A DNA stretch of 20,595 nt, from NCBI RefSeq assembly GCF_023015695.1, contig NZ_JALKAS010000003.1, positions 1 to 20,595 on the forward strand. The letters run 5' to 3'. This document shows positions 1 through 17,518 of this stretch, in pieces. This DNA comes from Jannaschia sp. S6380. GTDB taxonomy: Bacteria > Pseudomonadota > Alphaproteobacteria > Rhodobacterales > Rhodobacteraceae. Under the pieces are notes generated by a model. It was not told where the DNA came from. It saw only the letters and a program-made list of their open reading frames with translations, and did not search any database. Within the stretch, counting starts at the first letter, position 1. Each line of letters opens with the position of its first letter. Position numbers and translations under genes: made by a program.

Positions 1-2294
<2,294 letters not shown>

Positions 2295-2328
2295 GGGGCG
2301 TACCTCAGATAGGCGGAGAAAACGGGTT

Positions 2329-2351
2329 CGGGGGCCCCGGTCGGGCCCCCG
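2329..2351 (-). repeat. GC-rich hairpin in the rpsG-fusA spacer
   Basis: A perfect 9-bp inverted repeat (CGGGGGCCC at 2329-2337 and GGGCCCCCG at 2343-2351, 5-nt loop) lies 30 nt downstream of the rpsG stop. On the minus strand a TTTT occurs only about 6 nt after the stem, so it is at best a weak terminator. A role as a partial attenuator or RNA processing/stability element between rpsG and fusA is inference. The 9-mer AGATAGGCG appears on both sides of it (about 2307-2315 and 2365-2373). Confidence 0.5.
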
Positions 2352-2380
2352 TGATGCTGCGGCCTAGATAGGCGCGGAAA

Positions 2381-2863
<483 letters not shown>

Positions 2864-3235
2864 TTACTTCGGACGCTTGGCGCCATACTTCGAACGACGC
2901 TGGCGACGATCCTTGACGCCTTGCGTATCGAGCACACCGCGCAGGATGTGGTAGCGGACACCCGGAAGGTCCTTCACCCGGCCCCCGCGGATCAGCACGA
3001 CGCTGTGTTCCTGGAGGTTGTGGCTCTCGCCCGGGATGTAGCTGATGACTTCGTAACCGTTGGTCAGGCGCACCTTGGCAACCTTCCGCATGGCCGAGTT
3101 CGGCTTCTTCGGCGTCGTCGTGTAGACCCGCGTGCAGACGCCGCGCTTCTGCGGGCAACCCTCGAGGTGCTGCGATTTGGAGCTTCGGGCCTTGGGCTGC
3201 CGCGGCTTGCGGATCAGCTGCTGGATGGTGGGCAT
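2864..3235 (-). CDS. rpsL: 30S ribosomal protein S12
   Basis: S12 sits at the decoding centre and governs translational accuracy; it is the classical target of streptomycin-resistance mutations. The 123-aa protein starts [15 protein letters not shown], the family N-terminus. An in-frame extension of 18 codons upstream (to 3289) is rejected because it has no family similarity. Motifs visible are [22 protein letters not shown] and [13 protein letters not shown]. Residues K43 and K88, whose substitution gives streptomycin resistance or dependence in E. coli, are both lysine, and D89 (the methylthiolation site of RimO in E. coli) is present. The Shine-Dalgarno is poor (GGGGACACCC upstream of the ATG). 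This is the first gene of the str operon, with a leader of roughly 190 nt from the promoter at 3433-3461. Confidence 0.98.
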   Translation of the reverse strand: MPTIQQLIRKPRQPKARSSKSQHLEGCPQKRGVCTRVYTTTPKKPNSAMRKVAKVRLTNGYEVISYIPGESHNLQEHSVVLIRGGRVKDLPGVRYHILRGVLDTQGVKDRRQRRSKYGAKRPK

Positions 3236-3299
3236 TGGTGGGTGTCCCCATTCGTTGTTCAAACACTTGTCCGGCGCCCGACGCCCCAAAAGCCGATGA

Positions 3300-3335
3300 C
3301 CGCATCCGCCCGGAATTCCGACCTGGACGATGCGG
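3300..3335 (-). promoter_or_regulatory. Hairpin in the rpsL leader (possible str operon control element)
   Basis: A 7-bp inverted repeat (CCGCATC 3300-3306, GATGCGG 3329-3335) encloses the 10-bp palindrome CGGAATTCCG (3311-3320), about 65-100 nt upstream of the rpsL start in the transcribed leader. What is seen is only the symmetry. A regulatory role, for example as an S7 or S12 feedback site, is inference prompted by the absence of an E. coli-like operator between rpsL and rpsG. Confidence 0.3.
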
Positions 3336-3432
3336 TTTGGTGACAGAGGATGCGGGAAGCACTATCCCGGATCTTGTGCGACGGTTCTGGCTTGCCGGAT
3401 CGGGCGCGCTGCACCCGGACCGAATTGCGGCC

Positions 3433-3461
3433 CACATAGGGGAATCACCGGGGGGTGTCAA
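3433..3461 (-). promoter_or_regulatory. Sigma-70 type promoter of the str operon
   Basis: On the minus strand a perfect -35 box TTGACA (3456-3461) is followed, after exactly 17 bp, by TATGTG (3433-3438), a 4-of-6 match to TATAAT. Transcription would start near 3426, giving a leader of about 190 nt before rpsL. It lies 30-60 bp downstream of the stop of the permease gene and before the first ribosomal protein gene, where a strong housekeeping promoter is expected. It is the best promoter match in the window. Confidence 0.75.
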
Positions 3462-3491
3462 CGCGCCCGCCCCCGTGGCGCATCGCGGACC

Positions 3492-4379
3492 CTAGCGCGG
3501 CGCGACCGGCCGCGGCGTCGGCGCGGCCCGCCCTTCGCGCCAGAGCGTATAGAGGCCGGGGCCCGCGATCAGGGCCGCACCTGCCAAGGTCAGGTTGTCG
3601 GGCCATTCGTCGAAGACCGCCCAGCCCAGCAGCAGGCCCCAGACCAGCGCAGTATAGCGAAACGGAGTGACGGCGGCGACGTCGCCGACACGCATGGCCA
3701 TGATCGAGAACAGATAACCCCCGAAGATGAAGGCGGAGGCCGCGAGGATCAGGCCGCCCTGCGCAGGCGCGACCGGTTGCCAAGATTGGCGCAGCGACAG
3801 GACGAGACCCAGCAGCATGACGCCCGCCGCGGTGAAGATCGCGACCTTCAGGCTGGGTACGTCGCGCGACAGGCGCCGCGTGATCAGGTCGCGCGCGGTG
3901 ATCGTCAGCATCGCCGACAACGCCACGAGCGACCAACCGTCGAAATCCGCCCCGCCGGGTCGCACGATCAGCAGAACGCCCAGGAACCCGACCCCGATCG
4001 CCGTCCACCTGCGCCGGCCCACGGCCTCGCCCAAAAACAGTGCGCCGGCGGCCGTGATCGTCAGGGGCAGCGCCTGCAGGATCGCCGTGACGTTGGCCAG
4101 CGGCATATGCGTCAGCGCGAGGACGAAGGGGAAGAACGACACGACCTCGGCCACCGAACGGCCGATCACGAAGGGCCAGTCGCGACGCGGGATCGGCCGG
4201 GCCAGGGCGCCGGTCGCGTAGGCCAGAAACGCGATAAGCAGCGTGGCCGCGATGCCGCGAAGGAAGACGACCTGAAAGGTTGGCAGGTCCTGGGCCAGGA
4301 ACTTGATCGCCGCATCGTTGAGGGTGAACGTCGCCATCGACCCCATCATGAACGCCGCGCCGCGAAGATTGTCGTTCAT
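3492..4379 (-). CDS. DMT-superfamily permease (EamA family), substrate unknown
   Basis: The 295-aa protein is a membrane protein of the drug/metabolite transporter superfamily with two EamA repeats of about five helices each, roughly residues 5-140 and 150-285. Hydrophobic segments recur about every 25-30 residues. The N-terminus MNDNLRGAAFMMGSMATFTL, the LPTFQVVFLRG segment after helix 1 and the GEAVGRRRWTAIGVGFLGVLLI segment closing repeat 1 are typical of the rhodobacterial EamA proteins. A C-terminal YTALVWGLLLGWAVFDEWP segment is the matching repeat 2 signature. The family exports metabolites, amino acids or purines; substrate cannot be read from sequence. Its ATG lies 7 nt after the stop of the glycosyltransferase gene, so the two probably form an operon. 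The Shine-Dalgarno is weak, consistent with coupling. No terminator is evident behind it, so read-through into the str operon is possible. Confidence 0.88.
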   Translation of the reverse strand: MNDNLRGAAFMMGSMATFTLNDAAIKFLAQDLPTFQVVFLRGIAATLLIAFLAYATGALARPIPRRDWPFVIGRSVAEVVSFFPFVLALTHMPLANVTAILQALPLTITAAGALFLGEAVGRRRWTAIGVGFLGVLLIVRPGGADFDGWSLVALSAMLTITARDLITRRLSRDVPSLKVAIFTAAGVMLLGLVLSLRQSWQPVAPAQGGLILAASAFIFGGYLFSIMAMRVGDVAAVTPFRYTALVWGLLLGWAVFDEWPDNLTLAGAALIAGPGLYTLWREGRAAPTPRPVAPR

Positions 4380-4386
4380 GGCCCGG

Positions 4387-5220
4387 TCAGCCTGCCGTTT
4401 GGGGAGACATCAGGGCCATTGCCGCATCCGCGTCGATGCCGAACCGATCCGCCAGCACACGGCGCATGCGCGCCGTCGGCAGCGGCTCGGCCCGCGGCGG
4501 AATGGCCCGGCCGCTGTCGTTGTGGTCGTGCAGCGTGCGCAGGAACATCGCGTCGTCGCCGGGTTCCATGTAGGTCGGAACGAAACAGGCCAGCCGGCGG
4601 TGGTTGTAGCGATAGATGCAGGTCGGCATGTCGGCCGTGGTGGTCATCGCGCAGGCCAGGCCGAGAGGTTGCAGTTCGCGATAGGCATGGAACGGCTGGT
4701 CGTGCGCCGTCATGTCCCAATAGATGCCGCGGCTGAAGGCGATCGCGGTCGGCCCCGACAGGAGGCCCGCCTGCCAGAGGCCTGCGGCACGGTCGCGGGT
4801 CAGCGCCACATAGTCGCGCGCCACGGCATCGTCGTCGTCGATACGGAACCCGATGACATGCGTCGTCGCGTCGTCCTCGACCGCGTACCGGTACGCCTGT
4901 TTCGCCGCCCGCAGCGCTCCGGTCCGATCCAGAAACAGAAGGCGCAGGAACGAATGACGCGCCACCAATGCCTGCAGCCGCGCCTGCGCCGGCGCGGGGA
5001 GCGACGTTCCGGCCAGGATCACGCAGGTAAAGTCGCCATCCGTCTGGGCGGCCAGCGAAGGAAGGGTCAGCGTCTCCAGATAGGCGAAGCGCCGGGCCAG
5101 CCGATCGGGATCGTATAGAAGTGCCGTCAGCGCGGCCTCGTCGAGCGTCGAGGCGCCGAAGCCGTCCGTCGCCGGGTAGGAAAAGCGCAGCACGCCGACG
5201 ATGCGGTTCCGGAACGACAT
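4387..5220 (-). CDS. Putative rhamnosyltransferase-family glycosyltransferase
   Basis: The 277-aa soluble protein starts MSFRNRIVGVLRFSYPATDG and resembles the Rhamno_transf family of uncharacterised, GT-A-like glycosyltransferases common in Rhodobacterales. Evidence is the start (IVGVLRFSY), the segment FAYLETLTLPSLAAQTDGDF (about 46-64) and the acidic GFRIDDDDAVARDY stretch (DDDD at 128-131), which looks like the metal/nucleotide-sugar-binding DXD element. The later segment FVPTYMEPGDDAMFL fits the acceptor half of such folds. Actual sugar and acceptor are unknown; cell-surface polysaccharide work is a family-based guess. The ATG at 5220 was chosen; a GTG five codons upstream (5235) is in frame and neither has a clear Shine-Dalgarno. 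It sits just behind the rpoC terminator and 7 nt ahead of the permease gene. No obvious promoter was seen in the short 5221-5279 gap. Confidence 0.75.
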   Translation of the reverse strand: MSFRNRIVGVLRFSYPATDGFGASTLDEAALTALLYDPDRLARRFAYLETLTLPSLAAQTDGDFTCVILAGTSLPAPAQARLQALVARHSFLRLLFLDRTGALRAAKQAYRYAVEDDATTHVIGFRIDDDDAVARDYVALTRDRAAGLWQAGLLSGPTAIAFSRGIYWDMTAHDQPFHAYRELQPLGLACAMTTTADMPTCIYRYNHRRLACFVPTYMEPGDDAMFLRTLHDHNDSGRAIPPRAEPLPTARMRRVLADRFGIDADAAMALMSPQTAG

Positions 5221-5279
5221 GCGCGTTGCTGGCACGGTCGAGCAACCGGCGGCAAGTGGCCGCGGCGGGCGGGGCCACG

Positions 5280-5311
5280 AAAAACCCCCGGCGGTTCGTA
5301 CCGCCGGGGGT
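5280..5311 (-). terminator. Intrinsic terminator of the rpoBC operon
   Basis: A perfect 12-bp inverted repeat (ACCCCCGGCGGT at 5284-5295, ACCGCCGGGGGT at 5300-5311) with a 4-nt loop is followed on the minus strand by TTTTT (5280-5284, sharing one base with the stem). It begins 26 nt after the rpoC stop codon. This is a canonical rho-independent terminator and marks the end of the rpoBC transcription unit. The near symmetry offers no equivalent T-run on the plus strand, so it is directional. Confidence 0.93.
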
Positions 5312-5337
5312 CCATTGCTTTTACCGGATCGCGAAGA

Positions 5338-9570
<4,233 letters not shown>

Positions 9571-9626
9571 CTTGATACCTTTGGATAAAGGGTGCGTCGG
9601 ACGGGGCGGGGTTTCCCCCACCCTCG

Positions 9627-9647
9627 GAGTGATCGGCTAAGCCGGGA

Positions 9648-9653
<6 letters not shown>
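9627..9653 (-). repeat. Hairpin overlapping the rpoB stop codon
   Basis: GAGTGATC (9627-9634) and GATCACTC (9646-9653) form an 8-bp stem, with an inner GGC/GCC pairing around TAA (9635-9643). The rpoB stop (9648-9650) lies inside the right arm. There is no T-run on the minus strand, so this is not a terminator. It could be an RNA processing or stability element between rpoB and rpoC; that is inference. Confidence 0.45.
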
Positions 9654-13787
<4,134 letters not shown>

Positions 13788-13819
13788 GTGATGCTCGCCT
13801 TTTTCTCGGTTTCGCGCCG

Positions 13820-13845
13820 GGCGTCCCGTCGGGCATCGGGACGCC
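13820..13845 (-). promoter_or_regulatory. Hairpin just upstream of the rpoB ribosome-binding site
   Basis: GGCGTCCC (13820-13827) and GGGACGCC (13838-13845) form a perfect 8-bp stem with a 10-nt loop, ending 33 nt before the rpoB ATG. No T-run follows on the minus strand. Together with the hairpin at 13964-13992 it structures the rplL-rpoB spacer. In E. coli this spacer holds an attenuator and an RNase III cleavage site. Whether the same occurs here is inference. Confidence 0.45.
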
Positions 13846-13963
13846 GCGGCCTGCGAATGGGTCGTGAGGGGGGACCATCTGGCGCACCGTCCCACGGATG
13901 CGCCCCCGTCCCGTCCTCCTGACCGGAAGAACCGCGAAATCCGCGCCTCTTCGAGACAGGAGC

Positions 13964-13992
13964 GGGTGGAGCAGCATCACACCGCTCCACCC
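13964..13992 (-). promoter_or_regulatory. Hairpin downstream of rplL, candidate attenuator or processing site
   Basis: GGGTGGAGC (13964-13972) and GCTCCACCC (13984-13992) form a perfect 9-bp stem with an 11-nt loop, 31 nt after the rplL stop. There is no T-run on the minus strand side, so it is not a classical intrinsic terminator. Its location matches the E. coli rplL-rpoB attenuator, which sets the excess of L12 mRNA over polymerase mRNA. Confidence 0.45.
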
Positions 13993-14023
13993 CGTTTTCA
14001 GATCGTCCGCCGAAGCGGCTGGA

Positions 14024-14404
14024 TCACTTCAGCTCGACTTCCGCACCAGCGGCTTCGAGCTTCGACTTGATTTCCTCGGCCTCGGCCTTGTCGACGCCTT
14101 CCTTGACGGGCTTGCCGCCGGCTTCGACCAGGTCCTTGGCTTCCTTCAGGCCCAGACCGGTGATGCCGCGCACTTCCTTGATCACGTTGATCTTGGATGC
14201 GCCGGCCGACTTCAGGATGACGTCGAACTCGGTCTGCTCCTCGGCGGCGGCGCCAGCGCCACCATCGGCCGGACCGGCCATCATCACCGCGCCGCCGGCG
14301 GCGGGCTCGATGCCGTATTCGTCCTTGAGGATATTCTTCAGTTCCTGGGCTTCCAGAAGGGTCAGGCCCACGATGTCTTCGGCGAGTTTTTTCAGATCAG
14401 CCAT
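14024..14404 (-). CDS. rplL: 50S ribosomal protein L7/L12
   Basis: L7/L12 is the multi-copy stalk protein that recruits and activates the translational GTPases. The 126-aa protein has the family layout: N-terminal dimerisation helices (residues 1-33, [20 protein letters not shown]), an Ala/Gly-rich flexible hinge (about 36-55, including [20 protein letters not shown]) and the C-terminal globular domain (about 56-126). The latter has [20 protein letters not shown] and [12 protein letters not shown]. The ATG at 14404 is preceded by a modest GGA. It lies 75 bp downstream of rplJ, its binding partner, and 236 bp upstream of rpoB. The long downstream spacer with hairpins is the expected point for uncoupling high stalk-protein output from polymerase output. 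Confidence 0.98.
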   Translation of the reverse strand: MADLKKLAEDIVGLTLLEAQELKNILKDEYGIEPAAGGAVMMAGPADGGAGAAAEEQTEFDVILKSAGASKINVIKEVRGITGLGLKEAKDLVEAGGKPVKEGVDKAEAEEIKSKLEAAGAEVELK

Positions 14405-14479
14405 TTGATTTCCAGTTCGTTAAGATGTGTTCCGGTGCCATGCCATTCAAGGCCACGACGAGGGATGACTTCGATTGCC

Positions 14480-14992
14480 TCAGGCAGCCTTCTCTTCGAT
14501 GGTCGAGAGAATGCCGGCGATGTTGGAAGCAGGCGCGCCAATGGCCCCCGCGATGTTCGAAGCGGGTGCGCCGATGCAGCCGACGATCGAAGCGATAAGC
14601 TCCTCGCGGCTGGGCATCTTCGCGACCGCTGCGACACCGGCGGTGTCCAGCGCCGTATCGCCCATCGCGCCACCCAGGATCTCCAGTTTGGAGTTGTCCT
14701 TCGCGTACGCATCGAAGACCTTCGCCGCGGCGACGGGGTCCTCGGAATAGCCGAGTACGGTCATGCCCGTGAGGAATTCGGAAATGCTGCTGGCAGCCTT
14801 CCCCTCAAGGGCGATCTTGGCGAGCTTGTTCTTGGCAACGCGTACGGATCCGCCCGCTTCGCGCATGCGCGAGCGGAGATCCTGCATTTCGGCAACTGTC
14901 ATGCCCTCGTAGTGGCTGACCACCACGACGCCAGAGCTTTCGAAGATCTGGCCGAGTTCCTCGACCACTTTCTCTTTCTGGGCTCTATCCAC
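14480..14992 (-). CDS. rplJ: 50S ribosomal protein L10 (GTG start)
   Basis: L10 forms the base of the ribosomal stalk, binding L12 dimers through its C-terminal helix and 23S rRNA through its N-terminal domain. The 170-aa protein is read from a GTG at 14990-14992 as (M)[20 protein letters not shown]. This matches the family N-terminus; 43 further in-frame upstream codons show no similarity and are rejected. A GGAG exactly 7 nt upstream supports the GTG. Conserved segments are [38 protein letters not shown] and [13 protein letters not shown]. Near the C-terminus GAPASNIAG occurs twice in tandem before [10 protein letters not shown]. It follows rplA by 234 bp of structured spacer and precedes rplL by 75 bp. 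In E. coli the L10-L12 complex represses its own leader; the spacer here is the likely target. Confidence 0.98.
   Translation of the reverse strand: MDRAQKEKVVEELGQIFESSGVVVVSHYEGMTVAEMQDLRSRMREAGGSVRVAKNKLAKIALEGKAASSISEFLTGMTVLGYSEDPVAAAKVFDAYAKDNSKLEILGGAMGDTALDTAGVAAVAKMPSREELIASIVGCIGAPASNIAGAIGAPASNIAGILSTIEEKAA
14513..14575 (-). repeat. Tandem 33-bp-period repeat inside rplJ
   Basis: Two copies of the codons for [10 protein letters not shown] (14546-14575 and 14513-14542) are separated by one Ala codon. The copies differ at several third positions (GCA/GCG, CCC/CCT, TCG/TCC, GCG/GCC), so the duplication is old and kept by protein-level selection rather than a recent slippage. It lies just before the L12-binding C-terminal helix. 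I recall the same doubling in rhodobacterial L10 proteins, so it is probably a lineage trait. Confidence 0.8.
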
Positions 14993-14999
14993 AGTTTCA

Positions 15000-15003
15000 C
15001 TCC
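15000..15003 (-). promoter_or_regulatory. rplJ: Shine-Dalgarno GGAG that fixes the rplJ GTG start
   Basis: GGAG on the minus strand lies 7 nt before the GTG at 14990-14992. No ATG in the right frame occurs near the conserved N-terminus. The nearest upstream in-frame ATG, far up the leader, would add a 43-residue unconserved extension. Confidence 0.8.
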
Positions 15004-15009
15004 AAGTGT

Positions 15010-15025
15010 GGGGGGCGAACCCCCC
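15010..15025 (-). promoter_or_regulatory. G6-TTCG-C6 hairpin next to the rplJ ribosome-binding site
   Basis: On the minus strand six G, the tetraloop TTCG and six C (15010-15025) form a perfect 6-bp stem, ending only 6 nt before the GGAG of rplJ. It is well placed to affect ribosome access. Binding by L10 or L10-L12 is a guess from the E. coli precedent, not something the sequence proves. Confidence 0.5.
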
Positions 15026-15171
15026 GGCTCTTTTCGGAAGGGTCGCCCCCTCCAGCGGGTCCAGTGAAGGGCCCCGCGCCAGATCGCCCGGACACGTCCG
15101 GAAATCAGTCTCGGGTCCCATCTCGGGAAGGATTTAGCGGGGTCGCCCCCTACCCTCCGTCTCGGACAGGA

Positions 15172-15211
15172 CGGGGTGTTGCCACCCCGCCGATCCCCGC
15201 CCGTAGGCGGG
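15172..15211 (-). promoter_or_regulatory. Two hairpins at the start of the rplA-rplJ spacer
   Basis: CCCGCC/GGCGGG (15196-15201 and 15206-15211) and CGGGGTG/CACCCCG (15172-15178 and 15183-15189) form two adjacent stems just after the rplA stop. On the minus strand the second is capped by GCAA, a GNRA tetraloop. Neither is followed by a T-run. They lie in the position of the E. coli L10 leader, so they are candidate parts of a feedback element. The rest of the spacer also holds two copies of the short sequence GGGTCGCCCCCT (15040-15051 and near 15140-15151). Confidence 0.4.
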
Positions 15212-15226
15212 AAACTTCATCGACGG

Positions 15227-15937
15227 TCAGGCCGTCGTCTCATTGCCGGTCGCGCTCTCGACGTTGACCGACACGCCCGGCCCCATGGTGGAGCTGAGCG
15301 AAATCTTCTTCAGGTACGACCCCTTCGCACCGGACGGCTTGGCCTTGGAGACCGCGTCGACGAAGGCGAGCACGTTCTCCTTCAGCTTGGCGGCATCGAA
15401 GCTGGCCTTGCCGACACCGGCATGAACCACGCCGGCCTTCTCGGCCTTGAACTGGACCTGTCCGCCCTTGGCATCCTTCACGGCCTGCGCGACATCCATG
15501 GTCACGGTCCCGACCTTGGGGTTCGGCATCAGGTTACGCGGGCCCAGGACCTTGCCCAGACGACCCACGATCGGCATCATGTCCGGCGTCGCGATGCAAC
15601 GATCGAACTCGATCTTGCCCGACTGAACCGTCTCCATCAGATCCTCGGCGCCGACGATGTCGGCCCCGGCTTCCTTGGCCTCGTCCGCCTTGGCGCCTCG
15701 GGCGAAGACGGCGACTCGGACGTCCTTGCCGGTGCCGTTGGGTAGGCTGACCACGCCGCGGACCATCTGGTCGGCATGGCGCGGATCGACGCCCAGGTTC
15801 ATGGCGATCTCGACCGTCTGGTCGAACTTCGTCTTGGCATTGGCCTTGATCAGTTCGACCGCTTCCTCGACGGACAGATTCTCCTTGCCGGCGAAGGCTT
15901 CGCGGGCGGCTTTTGCACGTTTACCAAGCTTCGCCAT
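15227..15937 (-). CDS. rplA: 50S ribosomal protein L1
   Basis: L1 forms the mobile L1 stalk that helps move deacylated tRNA out of the E site, and in many bacteria it represses its own rplK-rplA mRNA. The 236-aa protein begins [20 protein letters not shown] and shows the family segments [37 protein letters not shown] and [15 protein letters not shown]. The ATG at 15937 overlaps the rplK stop by one base (TGATG), a sign of translational coupling. A GAGGTG lies 8 nt upstream, inside the end of rplK. A GTG one codon earlier is in frame but less likely. The gene is followed by the 234-bp spacer before rplJ. Confidence 0.98.
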   Translation of the reverse strand: MAKLGKRAKAAREAFAGKENLSVEEAVELIKANAKTKFDQTVEIAMNLGVDPRHADQMVRGVVSLPNGTGKDVRVAVFARGAKADEAKEAGADIVGAEDLMETVQSGKIEFDRCIATPDMMPIVGRLGKVLGPRNLMPNPKVGTVTMDVAQAVKDAKGGQVQFKAEKAGVVHAGVGKASFDAAKLKENVLAFVDAVSKAKPSGAKGSYLKKISLSSTMGPGVSVNVESATGNETTA

Positions 15938-16386
15938 CACTTCACCTCGATGCCCATGGAGTTGGCGGACCCCAGGATGATCTTCATTGCCTGCTCGACA
16001 TTGTTGGCCGACAGGTCCTTCATCTTCGCCTCCGCAATCTCGCGCACCTGCGCGACCGTCACCGTCGCGATCGTCTCGCGGCCCGGCGTCTCGGCACCGC
16101 GCGGACGGTTGCGCTTGCCGACCGGCTTAAGACCGGCCGCCTTCTTGAGGTAGTACGACGCCGGCGGCGTCTTGATATCCATCGTGAAGGACTTGTCCTG
16201 ATAGTACTGGATCACGGTCGGACACGGCGCGCCCGGCTCCATGTCCTGCGTCTTGGCATTGAAGGCCTTGCAGAACTCCATGATGTTGATCCCGCGCTGA
16301 CCGAGCGCGGGGCCGACGGGCGGGCTGGGATTGGCCTGCCCGGCCTTGATCTGCAGCTTCATCGTGCCGACGAGTTTCTTCGCCAT
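15937..16386 (-). CDS. rplK: 50S ribosomal protein L11
   Basis: L11 binds the GTPase-associated centre of 23S rRNA, takes part in factor turnover and is needed for RelA activation and thiostrepton sensitivity. The 149-aa protein starts [20 protein letters not shown] and has the [20 protein letters not shown] proline-rich loop, where thiostrepton-resistance substitutions map in other species, in unaltered form. The C-terminal RNA-binding part ends [15 protein letters not shown]. The Shine-Dalgarno AAGGAG lies about 9 nt before the ATG. It overlaps rplA by one base and is preceded by a 143-bp spacer after nusG. Confidence 0.98.
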   Translation of the reverse strand: MAKKLVGTMKLQIKAGQANPSPPVGPALGQRGINIMEFCKAFNAKTQDMEPGAPCPTVIQYYQDKSFTMDIKTPPASYYLKKAAGLKPVGKRNRPRGAETPGRETIATVTVAQVREIAEAKMKDLSANNVEQAMKIILGSANSMGIEVK

Positions 16387-16501
16387 TGGCTCTCTCCTTA
16401 CGGCGGCGAGGTATCCCCCGCCCTACAATCGCGCCCCTCGGCGCAGGTTTGCCGTGGTTCGGACGTCGCCTCGGCGCGCCCTCCCACGTCCGGATCCGAA
16501 G

Positions 16502-16520
16502 CGCCCGCGATGTGCGGGCG
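16502..16520 (-). repeat. Hairpin downstream of nusG
   Basis: CGCCCGC (16502-16508) and GCGGGCG (16514-16520) make a 7-bp stem with a 5-nt loop, 9 nt after the nusG stop. A second pairing, CGGACGT with ACGTCCG (16460-16466, 16486-16492), lies further along the nusG-rplK spacer. No T-run follows either on the minus strand, so neither is a clear terminator. The spacer (143 bp) could hold an L1 or L11 feedback site or a partial stop for transcription. Confidence 0.4.
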
Positions 16521-16529
16521 TCCGGCAGA

Positions 16530-17063
16530 TCACGCGGCCTTGGAGACCTGCGTGAATTTCAACTCGACCGGCGTCGCGCGGCCGAAGATCGAGACCGAGA
16601 CCTTCAGGCTCTGCGCCTCGTCGTCCACTTCCTCGACCTGGCCCGAGAACCCTTCGAACGGGCCATCGACCACGTTCACGTCCTCGCCGATCTCGAAGGT
16701 GATGAGGGAACGCGGCGCTTCTTCACCCTCCTGGACGCGGTTCAGGATCTGGTTCACCTCGGCGTCGCGCATCGGCATCGGCCGCCCCTGCGGCCCCAGG
16801 AAGCCGGTCACGCGGTTGATCGAATTGACCAGGTGGTACCCCTCGTCCGACATCTCCATCCGGACGAGCACGTAGCCGGGCATGAAACGACGCTCAGACG
16901 TCACCTTCTTGCCGCGCCGAACCTCGATCACCTCTTCGGTGGGGACCAGCACCTCTTCGATCTGTTCCTCAAGCGCCTGCTCGGCCACCGCCTGCCGGAT
17001 CTGCTCCGCCACGCGCTTCTCGAAATTGGACAGCACACTGACCGAATACCAACGCTTCGCCAT
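16530..17063 (-). CDS. nusG: Transcription elongation/antitermination factor NusG
   Basis: NusG binds the clamp of RNA polymerase through its NGN domain and bridges to ribosomal S10 or Rho through its KOW domain. The 177-aa protein starts [20 protein letters not shown]. The NGN domain spans about residues 3-110, including [20 protein letters not shown] and the [13 protein letters not shown] segment. The KOW domain is at about 123-177, with [20 protein letters not shown]. Twenty-four in-frame upstream codons lack similarity and are excluded. A GGACGAG about 3-9 nt before the ATG is the only nearby Shine-Dalgarno-like sequence. It follows secE by 172 bp and precedes rplK by 143 bp, the usual secE-nusG-rplK order. 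Confidence 0.98.
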   Translation of the reverse strand: MAKRWYSVSVLSNFEKRVAEQIRQAVAEQALEEQIEEVLVPTEEVIEVRRGKKVTSERRFMPGYVLVRMEMSDEGYHLVNSINRVTGFLGPQGRPMPMRDAEVNQILNRVQEGEEAPRSLITFEIGEDVNVVDGPFEGFSGQVEEVDDEAQSLKVSVSIFGRATPVELKFTQVSKAA

Positions 17064-17174
17064 GTCTCGTCCAAGCCTCTCGTCTCGTCGGTTCCGGTCG
17101 GGAGCGTCCCGCCCGAAACGTGAAGCGGCGCGCATCTCGAATCAATGCACGCCGTCCGTGTTCAGGTTCGGGGC

Positions 17175-17203
17175 CGTCTAACGCCCCGGCCCACGGGTTT
17201 CAA
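17175..17203 (-). promoter_or_regulatory. Possible promoter in the secE-nusG spacer
   Basis: On the minus strand TTGAAA (17198-17203) is followed after 17 bp by TAGACG (17175-17180). The -35 is a good match, the -10 only 3 of 6. The 172-bp spacer is long for a simple intra-operon gap, which makes an internal promoter for nusG reasonable but unproven. Confidence 0.3.
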
Positions 17204-17235
17204 GGGCCGTCGCGATCCTATCTCGGACCCGCCAT

Positions 17236-17430
17236 TCAGAAGGCCGACAGCAGGGTCGTGAGACCGGTCCGGATCACCAGATCGACCAGAAAGAAGAACG
17301 CCGCGGCGAGCATGGCCAACAAGAACACCATCAGGGTGGTGATCATCACCTCGCGCCGGTTCGGCCAGGTGATCTTGGCCACTTCGGCTCGCGTCTGCTG
17401 GAGGAACTGCGCGGGGTTCGTCGTCGCCAT
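17236..17430 (-). CDS. secE: Preprotein translocase subunit SecE (single-helix form)
   Basis: SecE is the essential clamp subunit of the SecYEG protein-conducting channel in the inner membrane. The 64-aa protein MATTNPAQFLQQTRAEVAKI continues with TWPNRREVMITTLMVFLLAM. It has an amphipathic N-terminal helix with the hallmark EVAKITWPNRREV motif (about residues 16-28) followed by one transmembrane helix (about 30-58). This is the short one-helix form usual outside the enterics. Sixteen in-frame codons upstream are excluded, and AGGAG lies 8 nt before the chosen ATG. It is the first gene of the secE-nusG-rplKAJL-rpoBC block, directly downstream of the chemoreceptor gene. Confidence 0.97.
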   Translation of the reverse strand: MATTNPAQFLQQTRAEVAKITWPNRREVMITTLMVFLLAMLAAAFFFLVDLVIRTGLTTLLSAF

Positions 17431-17459
17431 GGGGTGTCGTCTCCTGTCGGGCTGGCTCG

Positions 17460-17488
17460 CAGATAGGATGTCCCGCACCTCGATGCAA
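17460..17488 (-). promoter_or_regulatory. Possible secE promoter
   Basis: TTGCAT (17483-17488) is followed after exactly 17 bp by TATCTG (17460-17465) on the minus strand, which would give a leader of roughly 25 nt before secE. Both boxes are 3-of-6 matches, but the spacing is ideal. The element sits in the only gap (88 bp) between the chemoreceptor stop and secE, where an independent promoter for an essential gene is expected. Confidence 0.42.
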
Positions 17489-17518
17489 GCCGACGTCGCG
17501 CTGGAAAGGACCTCTCGG

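Noticed and set aside
2329..2351. Intrinsic terminator between rpsG and fusA
   Set aside because: The stem is strong, but the T-run is displaced by about 6 nt and fusA lacks any visible promoter of its own. A full stop here would cut off fusA and tuf.
3236..3289. Eighteen-codon N-terminal extension of S12
   Set aside because: S12 proteins begin at the MPTIQQL-type N-terminus. The upstream codons show no family similarity and lie in the leader.
3330..4736. A plus-strand frame of 468 codons across the str promoter and the permease gene
   Set aside because: Arg/Gln/Asp-rich low-complexity translation, crosses a clear promoter and two genes on the other strand.
15040..15152. Two GGGTCGCCCCCT copies in the rplA-rplJ spacer as a mobile repeat or CRISPR-like array
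   Set aside because: Only two short, GC-only copies with unequal spacing and no flanking repeats. They are better explained as local GC-rich hairpin pieces of the leader.
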